Position numbers and translations under genes: made by a program
Notes under the pieces: model-generated
The model's input: only the letters and a program-made list of their open reading frames with translations
Told to the model about the DNA's origin: nothing
The model's database searches: none
Assembly: GCF_036324505.1 (NCBI RefSeq)
Contig: NC_086370.1
Location: forward strand, 15,402,600-15,466,599
Direction: 5' to 3'
DNA length: 64,000 nucleotides
Origin: Eleginops maclovinus
Lineage: Eukaryota; Chordata; Actinopteri; Perciformes; Eleginopidae
In this document: positions 38,901 through 64,000 of the stretch, one piece after another
Numbering within the stretch: position 1 is the stretch's first letter
Layout: the number at the start of each line of letters is the position of its first letter

Positions 38901-41900
38901 GTTCCAACGCTGAAATTAAGGAGATAAACCGCATTTACAAACAAGGTGAGATGCCTCGGGACTGTTGTGATCTCCTTTATCTCACAGTGACACAACACTG
39001 TTTTTGGAAATGTTATTCCATTAGTAGATCATCTCTGTCTATCTTTACAAACATAGCATGTGTAAACTGTACATGTTTAGCAAATATAGGTTTCAAGGTT
39101 TTATTGGTCATATGCACAGCATATACAGCGTATATGTTGGCAATGAAAATCTTATATCCCATGCTCCTCCAACAACTCAACATACATGGTGCGAATAAGA
39201 TAAATAAAATGGTGCAAAAAGAGAGAAGAATATTTACAATATCAACAATAAAGATTTGAGGATGTGAAATGTATACATATGTGGAATACATTGAAAGTAT
39301 TTAAATACTTTACACTGTTGACTGAGGAGGTATGGACAGATGCATATTACGTATAAACAGATGTATATGGCAGATATGTATAATATATAGATATGTGCAC
39401 TAGAAACAGATGTGTATGGCATATGTGTATAATATATATATGTGTACTATAAACAGATGTGAGTAGACATTCACAGAGCTCAGGAGTTCAGCAGTCTTAT
39501 AGCCTGTGGTATAAAACTGTCCGTGAGTCTGGTGGTCTTGGTCCGGATGCTGTGGTACCGTCTGCCAGACGGCAGCAGACAGAACAGATTGTTGCTGGGC
39601 TGATGGGGGTCCTTTATTATCCTATCGGCCTTCTTCCTACACCGCTGGGTGTAGAGTCACTAAGGACTAGCTTCTAAAGTCTATAAGAATATATAACTGA
39701 AATATATTTTTAGGAATTCTTGGGATTTATGATTTATTTGTTTATTTACAATTTGCATTGTTCTGTGTTGTTTTATTTGTTATGCTAATGTTATGGTCAT
39801 CCTATCTTCAGTATAGTGCTAGTAGTTTGAGTCTTGTTTTGAATCTTAATTCCTTATAAATGCAGTGTTGTAATGCTAGTTTCCTCTTTGAAGCCGTAAA
39901 AAATAAATATTTCAGAAAGTCCGGTCAATAAATATCACATTAAGTATCAGCCTTCAAAGTTCACTAACTTGAGCCAACAGTATCTATATGATGGAACAAT
40001 GTACAGCTTGTTAAGTTGTGTCATTTCCTTTTGTTACCGTTTCAGAATACAAGAAGTCACTGGAGGATGCCATCAGTGGGGATACTTCAGGACACTTCCG
40101 CAGGCTCCTGATCTCCCTTGCTCAGGTATGGATTTTATATTTATTATTATTATATAGATCAATAGTATACATATCTCTCAGAAACTACTTTCCCATTTAC
40201 TTATTAATATGCTTTCCTGATTTCTGCAGGGTAATCGTGACGAACGAGAGCATGTCGACATCTCTCTGGCTCAACAAGATGCTCAGGTAGGTTTGGTGAT
40301 TTATCTGCGCCTTGGTAGTTCTTGTATTGCTTTTACCTTGGCATATTGATCTGTACACACTGTTTCTCCCTATAGGCCCTGTATGCTGCTGGAGAAAACA
40401 AACTGGGAACAGATGAGTCCAAGTTTAATGCTATTTTGTGTGCAAGGAGCAAACCTCATCTCAGAGCAGGTATTCTCTATATATGTTAATAAGCATAATC
40501 TAATAAGTTATTCCACATTTAAAACACATTGAAATATAACTGTAGTGCCTTGTTCATAGTTGTACTGATGGTGTTTGTGTGTGTAGTGTTTATGGAGTAT
40601 CAGAAGATGTGTGGCAGAGATATAGAGAAGAGCATCGGCAGGGAGATGTCCGGAGACCTTGAAAGTGGCATGTTGGCAGTGGGTAAGGACACACACACAC
40701 AACCCTTAGCAAGGACAGCCTTAAATGGGTTACACCCAGTTATCATGAGTCACAATCTGTGCTGCATAATTATTTAATGACGAGTGTCTGCTGGACATGT
40801 TTGACGTACAATTCAACCATTAAACCTTTTCCATTGTCATTGTGTTACCTGTTGTTGTTCAGTTATGTTAATTCATCTTTGAATAAGGTGTTCTGGCAAA
40901 TGGATAATCTCTTTTTTCCCGCTTATTTTGCCAACAATTGTCAGAATTATGGTACAGTAACCTGTTTATAGATGTGTTTTGATGTGAACCTTTTCAATCG
41001 TGTGCAATTCCATCAGTCCATATGTTTTCATTGTGAAGTGACTTGAAGTGCAGTGTGGAATGTTTCAGTTTTGATGCTGTGTTTTGTTTTGTTTTCATAT
41101 ATAATTTGATATTGTTCCAAATGAAACTTGGCTTAAAGCTGCATTACTCATTTGGCTAATTGAAGGCCAAAATCAATCCCACCCACAAACAAGCTGACTA
41201 AAGAAACCCTGACCTAACATCAACACGTTTTTATAGCTATGTTTGCCATATTTCCTGCCACCTGATGACTCATTTATTCACTCTCCTTTTTAGCTCTATT
41301 TTAGTCCCTACCAAAAGAGAAATACCTTGATATTTAGCTGCTAGATATGTGACCTTCTCCCTCGAGTTACTTACATTTCCTGGTTGACATTTAGTGTTGG
41401 ACAGGCAGTGTACATCTACCTTTTTTTTTTAGCTTTAAACAGCTGCCACTAGCAATGGCAGTGGTGTGTTCATGAAAATGCGTAGAGTCAACCAGTATGT
41501 TCATGTGCTGGCCTCAAACAGGCTTAAAAGCTCCATAGATAATCTTCTATAGGTCCGTCCTTGGGAGTGGCACACCCTTAAGAGAGTTACTAGATATGAA
41601 TATTGATGAATGCTGCTTTACATTTGCTCGTTGCCATCCTGTTATATTTTCATGGTGTAAGCATACGTTTCATTTCTCACTTTTCTGACGGCATATGCCT
41701 ACCTTGCAGTGAACACAAGAAGTTCCTCTTTCATAATAGTAATAATAATAATAATAGTGATCTTGTTTGTTTAAAAAAGGACACAGAGAATGAATTAATG
41801 AGAACACTGCGCTTGTGTTAATAATACATATCTATTTGTGTTCCAGTGAAGTGTATTAAGCACACACCTGCCTACTTTGCTGAGAGACTTTACAAGGCCA

Positions 41901-42323
41901 TGAAGGTGAATATCCCTTTTTTGTTAGATAGTATTCTTTAAATTGAATAAGTGTAGCGTTATATTTCATTTGTCTCACTCTCATTGCATGTATTTGCGTG
42001 TGTGCATGTTTTCAGGGAGCTGGGACCAAAGACACAACCCTGATCCGGATCATGGTCACCCGTTCCGAGGTGGACATGCTGGATATCCGTCAGGAGTATG
42101 TGAAAAACTACGGCAAGTCCCTGTACACGCACATCTCTGTAAGTATCTTCATCTATATTTATTCTGTGTAATGTAAATAGTCCTATTGCCACATGGATGA
42201 TTGAGAAGCAACAACTGTTTTTGGGACAAAATGATTTGCTGACAAATGCATTTTGTTTGACAGGGAGACACATCCGGAGACTATAAGAAACTCCTACTGA
42301 AGTTCTGCGGGGGCAGTGACTGA
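35642..42323 (+). CDS. anxa11: anxa11, annexin A11, complete coding region, join of 14 exons, 572 aa
   Basis: Coding exons: 35642-35942, 36412-36494, 37120-37497, 37643-37730, 38243-38337, 38656-38769, 38855-38945, 40046-40125, 40230-40286, 40376-40469, 40587-40682, 41847-41905, 42016-42138, 42264-42323. Phases agree at every junction and the sum is 572 codons plus TGA. Residues 1 to about 250 are Gly/Tyr/Pro/Gln-rich, starting [18 protein letters not shown]; human ANXA11 starts [15 protein letters not shown]. Residues about 268-572 hold four annexin repeats with the calcium-loop signatures GFGTDE (282-287), GAGTDE (354-359), KLGTDE (438-443) and GAGTKD (513-518). The C-terminus is KFCGGSD (human KICGGND). 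Annexins bind acidic phospholipids in a calcium-dependent way; ANXA11 tethers RNA granules to lysosomes through its low-complexity tail, acts in cytokinesis, and is mutated in ALS. It is about 67 residues longer than the human 505 aa, mostly from N-terminal repeat expansion. Confidence 0.96.
35777..35872 (+). repeat. Four tandem 24 bp coding repeats (GGYPPQQP) in anxa11
   Basis: Units at 35777, 35801, 35825 and 35849 are nearly identical at the DNA level (ggtggctaccctcctcaaca...). Units 3 and 4 differ only by a few silent substitutions. Degenerate 21 bp GGYPPQA units flank them. Confidence 0.95.
35943..36411 (+). other. anxa11: anxa11 intron (469 bp)
   Basis: GT-AG intron; nothing else seen. 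Confidence 0.9.
36412..36494 (+). CDS. anxa11: anxa11 coding exon 2 (residues 101-128)
   Basis: Acceptor gtgctgcag. Encodes [17 protein letters not shown] and ends NPGM before GTAAGT. The PSIGLGN block aligns with human PPIGLDN, placing Gly117 (codon GGC 36459-36461) at human Asp40. Confidence 0.93.
36495..37119 (+). other. anxa11: anxa11 intron (625 bp)
   Basis: GT-AG intron; AT-rich, no other feature seen. Confidence 0.9.
37120..37497 (+). CDS. anxa11: anxa11 coding exon 3 (residues 129-254), low-complexity tail
   Basis: Acceptor aaatcacag, opening [16 protein letters not shown]. Rich in Pro, Gly, Tyr, Met and Gln with PGYP/PMPGY motifs, a run of Gly near the end, and IAPPIN before GTAAGA. 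Phase 0 at both ends. Confidence 0.93.
37643..37730 (+). CDS. anxa11: anxa11 coding exon 4 (residues 255-283), linker and start of annexin repeat 1
   Basis: [20 protein letters not shown] then VLRKAMKGF, nearly the same as the human SRGTITDAPGFDPLRDAE region. Ends in phase 1 before GTGAGT. Confidence 0.95.
37731..38242 (+). other. anxa11: anxa11 intron (512 bp)
   Basis: GT-AG intron; no other feature seen. Confidence 0.9.
38243..38337 (+). CDS. anxa11: anxa11 coding exon 5 (residues 284-315), annexin repeat 1
   Basis: Completes the calcium loop [10 protein letters not shown] and continues ELLGSRSN to YKTAYGK before GTATCA. Confidence 0.95.
38656..38769 (+). CDS. anxa11: anxa11 coding exon 6 (residues 316-353), annexin repeats 1-2
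   Basis: [18 protein letters not shown] onward, ending LHSAIK before GTACAT. Matches human DLIKDLKSELSGNF. Confidence 0.95.
38855..38945 (+). CDS. anxa11: anxa11 coding exon 7 (residues 354-383), annexin repeat 2
   Basis: [18 protein letters not shown] then [11 protein letters not shown]; ends in phase 1 before GTGAGA. Confidence 0.95.
38946..40045 (+). other. anxa11: anxa11 intron containing an interspersed repeat (1.1 kb)
   Basis: GT-AG intron. Its middle is occupied by the fish-type repeat described at 39095-39670. Confidence 0.9.
39095..39670. mobile_element. Teleost interspersed repeat (unclassified transposon-derived)
   Basis: Blocks such as ttttattggtcatatgcaca, ggcaatgaaaatctta, gagttcagcagtcttatagc, gtccggatgctgtggtaccg and the final gctgggtgtagag occur in this order in a very common fish interspersed repeat that I remember but cannot classify with certainty. 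Remnant with no intact gene. Boundaries approximate. Confidence 0.55.
40046..40125 (+). CDS. anxa11: anxa11 coding exon 8 (residues 384-410), annexin repeat 2
   Basis: [19 protein letters not shown] then RLLISLAQ before GTATGG; near-identical to human. Confidence 0.95.
40230..40286 (+). CDS. anxa11: anxa11 coding exon 9 (residues 411-429), repeat 2-3 linker
   Basis: [19 protein letters not shown], phase 0 both ends; human has GNRDESTNVDMSLAQRDAQ. Confidence 0.95.
40376..40469 (+). CDS. anxa11: anxa11 coding exon 10 (residues 430-460), annexin repeat 3
   Basis: [19 protein letters not shown] then [12 protein letters not shown], ending in phase 1 before GTATTC. Confidence 0.95.
40587..40682 (+). 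CDS. anxa11: anxa11 coding exon 11 (residues 461-492), annexin repeat 3
   Basis: [20 protein letters not shown] then [12 protein letters not shown]; ends in phase 1 before GTAAGG. Confidence 0.95.
40683..41846 (+). other. anxa11: anxa11 intron (1.2 kb)
   Basis: GT-AG intron. Contains a short AAT/ATA run at about 41733-41757; otherwise nothing seen. Confidence 0.9.
41847..41905 (+). CDS. anxa11: anxa11 coding exon 12 (residues 493-512), annexin repeat 4 start
   Basis: [20 protein letters not shown], before GTGAAT; human has [20 protein letters not shown]. Confidence 0.95.
42016..42138 (+). CDS. anxa11: anxa11 coding exon 13 (residues 513-553), annexin repeat 4
   Basis: [18 protein letters not shown] onward to GKSLYTHIS before GTAAGT. 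Confidence 0.95.
42264..42323 (+). CDS. anxa11: anxa11 coding exon 14 (residues 554-572 and stop)
   Basis: [19 protein letters not shown] then TGA at 42321-42323; human ends GDTSGDYRKILLKICGGND. Confidence 0.96.
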   Translation, partial: GDTSGDYKKLLLKFCGGSD

Positions 42324-42965
42324 AAAGGAAACACTGACTACTACATTATAGATCTGCTCTATAAATATCAGTTTCCTGCCTTATCTATATACACATGCCG
42401 CACACCTGCATGCCATGCCAGTGCTCTCAATGCAATGTTTACCTATTTTCAAGAGCAACATCTATATATTGCTACATATTGGTTTTTTTCTATATACAGT
42501 AAAAAAGGTCTTTATATTTTTTCACTTGTTATATCTTTGCTGGATATTTGTGTTGAATATGCATGGCCATACCATAGATTTGAAAGAGATTAAATTTGAT
42601 TGTTTTAGAGCTATATATTTTTATGATATTTTATATCAATTTTGCCAATATGATCAGATAATTAATCTGACACATTTATCAGCTAATTATAAAGTTCAGT
42701 AATGCTGAATTACGTACCAGACGTAGAATATATTGCAGCTAAGTGCCAAAGTGGTCTGTCAGTGTTTGCAATTGCATTGTCCCTTCTATATTTGTTATTT
42801 TCTTTCTTAATCCTAATTGGCTTTATATGCAAAATAAACTGCCATTTGTGTATGGTTTACCTTTTTATTGAAGCATGTAAATCTTAAGCTTTGCATATCA
42901 TCAGTTGTTGGTGATTTTATTTTCATGAGTCTCAGAAAATAAATGTTGAGAACTTGCGCTGAAAG
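42324..42965 (+). other. anxa11: anxa11 3'UTR (approximate end)
   Basis: AT-rich sequence after the stop with two candidate poly(A) signals, AATAAA at 42833-42838 and 42938-42943. The second is taken as the distal end. Confidence 0.6.
42938..42943 (+). terminator. Poly(A) signal AATAAA for anxa11
   Basis: Canonical signal about 615 bases after the stop, followed by a GT-rich stretch. An alternative proximal copy is at 42833-42838. Confidence 0.55.
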
Positions 42966-45780
42966 TATGACGTTTATCTGTTTTCATTTAAAAATGCAAC
43001 AAACGACAGTCCTCATCCAGATACAGATGTCTTGGTAAAATAAGAAGCTGTGTTTTCTATTTTTATCAGATGACCTATTAACCAATAGTAATATACTCCA
43101 AAACTGACAACCCGTTCATGATTGCATTGATAGTCCTAACACTTGGTAATAGACTCGGTTTACCACTAGAGGGCAGTGGAGTCCTAATCCAACACCAACA
43201 GCGACACCACAAGTGGGAATTTCAAGAAGAGCTCTTAAATATGCTCAGTGTTGAAGCATATTGATCATAATATGATGGCATCAGTTCAAAAGACATGATC
43301 ACAATTTAGTTTAAATTAGTACCGGCAACATGATACACAATGTTTTCATTCCCCAACACTTAAAAACAGAGCATTTAGTCGATCAATACACATCCATCAT
43401 TTCTCTTTCCTCAAGGGCTGTGATGTCAGCATGTAGGGCTGCACATGGAGCTCTCGCTAGCTTATTACATGCTGTTGGCTTCACTTAAAATGCTGCCGAA
43501 CACTTGACTGTAGAGATGTGGCTCTGCGCTCGGCTGGCTACAGTAGTGTGTGTATGTCAACTGCACTACGATCAATAACTCTGTGGAGTGAGGCGGTGGA
43601 GGCCTGTCCTATTGATGGCATTCATAAAGCTGCCTTGGCAATATTAAACAAGTCTAGCTTGTCTGTAGGGCTGGATGGGGGACCCTTGGGCAACAGCCAT
43701 CCTGGAAGACTCATCTTTGATTACATCATATTAAAATTGACCAGAAATGGCTGAAAAGGCTTAAGGGCTTTAGATGGATGTTTAGATTACAATAACTGGA
43801 ATTTTAATGGAGATTAGATGCAATTAAATCGGTTTTGTGAAGATAATCTAGCCATAATTATAAGTCTTCTAAGGCAATTTTAAAGTGCCTTTGCATGGCA
43901 TGTCTCTGCCCACACTGTAGTTTAGATATCATTATGATCAGAATCCTCCCATCTGATCCAGCCATGCAGCTGAAGGCTGTGTAATTCACTGTTAATTAGA
44001 AACCATGAATTGCTTAATTTAACATCTGTTATTACTGATATAGTCATCAGGGAATCCTCACAGGGCCTCAAGGTGTGAGGTATCAAGGGGAAATGTCTTT
44101 CCATTTTAAAATGTCTTAAAAATGATATATATATATATATCCTTTTAAAATTTTTAAGATGCTGCATCCTTTTTGAGGTTCTATTCAACACTCTCATTCA
44201 CGTCGGATAACTCTATTCAGATATTAATAAATATCAGTATTATGTTCAGTTTGAGACAATTTTACCAGGATAAATGATTGCTGACAGTCTCTTGAATAAA
44301 AGATAAAGCTATTATCTGCTCTGATAATGGGCTGTCTGATAAACAAATCTGTTTTATAATATTTCACTAAATAATCAGACAGCTAGAAACACCAGCCCTG
44401 TTGTGTAAATAATATTCTCATTTATATCCCCAAGATAAAAAGCATCAAGCTGTTTTCTTTTTCAAATGTGTGTCCTCAGTAGTGGGATTCTGACACAAAC
44501 GTCAGCAGAGGCGACCTGATTTCCTTTGATATGAATATTTTGTAATTAATTTTTCATCTAAAGGGATAGCACATGGTTGCACAAGCTATGGAGCCAGCAT
44601 GGCAGAGGCGGAGAGAGAGAGGGGGAGAGTCATAGATGTCACAATGAGATTCAGTGCATGCATGAATAAGGTCATGGTTTGAGAGGTATGCCTGCAGACG
44701 CCTGCCTCTGTGCCAACAATCTTTATTCAGCTGCAGACTGGAAGCAGAGTGCATCCATCACCATCATATTGTCCTTTACAAATCCTGCTCAAATACAAAG
44801 CACATGATGCTTATATGAACACATATGGCTCACTGTCCTCTTTTATTTTATCCAACACACAAATCCAGTAAGCATTGAAATTGGTTGTAATGCAGCTTTG
44901 GATATAGAAACAGGAGGTGATAGCCTGTGGCTACATCGATAATATTATGCAAGGAATAAATAATATCCCTATTTCTTAAAGGCTGCTTAAGCATTTTCCA
45001 AATAAAAGAAATCTCAAAGAAGTCAATAAGGGTTTTACTGATTCAAGGTGTTTGAAATATAAAAAAAGATAACCAGTGGTGGAATAAGCATTTAGATTAT
45101 TACACTAAAGAAGGTACTGCTGAAAACACATGAATGCCCCATTATAAATACAGTTCCCTAATGAACATCTAAAATGTATCTATTAGTAGCCTGCTTATAA
45201 AGCAGAAATGACTAGGAGTTATATAAAATAATATATTATTGGATACATTTACTGTTGCACTTATCTGTAAATAGAAGTGTACTGTTGTAATATTCATACA
45301 CTGTTTATTGTGTCTAACCTTTTTTGAATTCAGCTGAACAAACGTTTTGTATGAAAATTGTAAACACTGTAGGCCTATGTGTAGCATAAAGTTGAAATTA
45401 TATTTAATGGAAAATGTGGCACTACTTTGCAGGAAATATAAACTACTGACAACTTTGTCTGTGTTGGAATTCATCAGACACTTGAATGGCTGCCATAAAT
45501 GTAGAGATTGAGATTCAACAAAAACCTGGAGCGGTCTCTTAATTTTTTCTGGAGCTGTATATCTCAAAAGTGGATTTAGTACTTAAGTAAATGTTACATT
45601 CCACCCCTGCTGACAACAGAAACATGTTTGCATTTTGTAACAATAAAAGGTGGCTTTACACTAAGGATGACTTTGTTGTTTACCCACCTGCACTACTGAG
45701 GTGACATTTAAAATATAGCTCCAGATTTTCATGCAAATTCTCTCCATTCTCATTTTTCCGCCTGGGATTTACAACGTACT
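42966..45780. other. Intergenic region between anxa11 and dlg5 (2.8 kb)
   Basis: No gene recognised. Contains an (AT)n run near 44130, homeodomain-type motifs such as TTAATTAG (43992-43999), and a transposon-end-like fragment at about 45430-45559. Confidence 0.6.
45430..45559 (-). mobile_element. DNA-transposon end fragment (Tc1-like or related non-autonomous element)
   Basis: Read on the minus strand it begins tacagctccagaaaaaatta, then agagaccgctcc and atttatggcagccattcaag. These resemble a well-known teleost terminal sequence (TACAGCTCTGGAAAAAATTA AGAGACCAC...). Only one end is seen and no transposase frame is present, so it is a remnant with uncertain boundaries. Confidence 0.45.
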
Positions 45781-45846
45781 ACGGTTTGATGTGTACGCCC
45801 ATTGAAGAAATAGGTGCGTTTTTTGCGAAAGTCCCGCCCCGTTTCT

Positions 45847-45856
45847 CCTTATATGG
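45847..45856 (+). promoter_or_regulatory. CArG box (CCTTATATGG), candidate SRF site
   Basis: Perfect match to CC(A/T)6GG, seven bases after the GC box in the dlg5 promoter. SRF binds this consensus. Occupancy is inference. Confidence 0.5.
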
Positions 45857-45910
45857 TCACTGAATGGCACGTTGATTGACAGCGGGCAGCAGCTGCTGAG
45901 TTGCTCAGAC

Positions 45911-45931
45911 ATGGCGGAGGATACAGTGTAA
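45911..45931 (+). other. Short upstream open frame in the presumed dlg5 5'UTR (MAEDTV, stop)
   Basis: ATG GCG GAG GAT ACA GTG TAA about 400 bases before the dlg5 ATG. It is translated only if transcription starts upstream of it; the overlapping YY1-like motif suggests the start may be close by. Confidence 0.3.
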
Positions 45932-46332
45932 CTGAGGCTCATCGGCGGAGTTACGTGAGTTTTCCCAGCAGTCGAGTCGTCAAATGACGCCCTAAATGAT
46001 ACATAAGAAGAGGAAGATGTGTTCGGCCAAAGCGTGCTTTGCGAGGAAGCAAAAAAGGACCTGAACAGCCACACACGAGTAAGATGGAAAAATGTATCGC
46101 TGTTTAGTGCAGTCAACAGCCTTGGGCAACAAATATGGCTTCTTGTGCCTTTTTCAATATGCTATAAAAATTGATCTCCCGTGCAAGCTAATGCCGTGGT
46201 GGCTCCGGCTAACTTCTGCAAGCCACGATAAGTTAAGTTCATTAGTCGCTCGGTACTTTTGATCGGTAAGGACATAACATCCACTTGGCTGTCTGGGTTA
46301 GCTGGGAAGCTACGGAACTACAGCGGATAGCC

Positions 46333-63661
<17,329 letters not shown>

Positions 63662-64000
63662 GTGAGTCTTTATTATATGTTTCAGAACCCTGGTGAACAT
63701 AGGAAAAACACATGAAAGCAATGCTCCTGCTATGCCTGCCTCTACTCAGCCAACTTGGTGTGCCGTTCCGTCTTTGTCTCTATAAGCTGTTGTACTCGCT
63801 GTGTGGCGGGGCGTAAACTGTGATATTCTGCCTTCGGAGACAGCATGGGGCTCAGTTGTTTGCCTGGCACAATTTCCACACACCCGGATTAAAAGTGTAA
63901 TCCTGAAAGCGTCAGTGTTTTGGACACACATACACATTCGGTTTCTCAGTGGCCCCATTGCCCTGCATATGAATGTGTTCATATTGTATGTTAAAGCTCC
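63662..64000 (+). other. dlg5: dlg5 intron 10, truncated by the window edge
   Basis: Starts with donor GTGAGT. No acceptor or further exon recognised before position 64000. Confidence 0.85.

Larger units (their letters stand above)
45781..46332 (+). promoter_or_regulatory. dlg5: dlg5 promoter and 5'UTR
   Basis: GC-richer block before the dlg5 ATG with a GC box (cccgcccc, 45833-45840), a perfect CArG box (45847-45856) and a YY1-like ACATGGCGGA (45909-45918). No TATA box in the expected place. The start site was not determined. A six-codon upstream frame begins in the YY1-like motif. Confidence 0.6.

Noticed and set aside
43518..43754. 78-codon frame between anxa11 and dlg5
   Set aside because: No family resemblance, splice sites or poly(A) context; more likely non-coding DNA.
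45169..45567. 132-codon minus-strand frame upstream of dlg5
   Set aside because: Overlaps the transposon-end fragment and AT-rich DNA; the peptide resembles no protein.
46285..46332. In-frame extension upstream of the dlg5 ATG
   Set aside because: It begins at TTG, not ATG; the first ATG at 46333 has a strong Kozak context and matches the human start MEP.

Overview
The window is vertebrate nuclear DNA, almost certainly from a ray-finned (teleost) fish. It contains four protein-coding loci built from short exons with canonical GT-AG introns, long non-coding introns, dinucleotide microsatellites and a few fish-type interspersed repeats. No prokaryotic, plasmid or viral feature was seen. Exon boundaries were found by reading splice sites, checking phase across every junction, and comparing the spliced products with remembered human orthologues. 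The exact species cannot be named, and the a/b paralogue created by the teleost genome duplication cannot be assigned from this window.

Layout. (1) 41-176 (+): the last coding exon of ppif, mitochondrial cyclophilin D. (2) 5741-31934 (-): zcchc24, complete in four coding exons (239 aa). It faces ppif tail to tail, has an apparent 3.9 kb 3'UTR, and has a 19.6 kb second intron that makes up almost a third of the window. (3) 33.5-43.0 kb (+): anxa11, annexin A11, complete with 14 coding exons and a likely non-coding first exon. It encodes 572 aa: a long Gly/Tyr/Pro/Gln low-complexity N-terminus followed by four annexin repeats. It is divergent from zcchc24. (4) 46333 to the right edge (+): the 5' part of dlg5. 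Ten coding exons are visible (664 aa), covering the CARD-like N-terminus and the long coiled-coil region. The PDZ, SH3 and guanylate-kinase-like exons must lie beyond the window.

The genes do not form a functional pathway. They are a conserved neighbourhood: the human orthologues all lie on 10q22, though more widely spaced. The rest is intron or intergenic DNA with microsatellites (notably a 235 bp GT tract in dlg5 intron 1), a CAG/CTG tract in zcchc24 intron 2, and a few transposon-like remnants.

Most worth checking are: a phase-compatible candidate alternative terminal exon in dlg5 intron 1, with acceptor, open frame, stop and AATAAA, which would give a short CARD-only protein; a glycine in annexin A11 at the position of human Asp40, where D40G is an ALS variant; a 24 bp coding minisatellite in the annexin A11 prion-like region; a SRF-type CArG box next to a GC box in the dlg5 promoter; and tandem Rbfox motifs just after the zcchc24 exon 1 donor. 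No wholly novel system was found.
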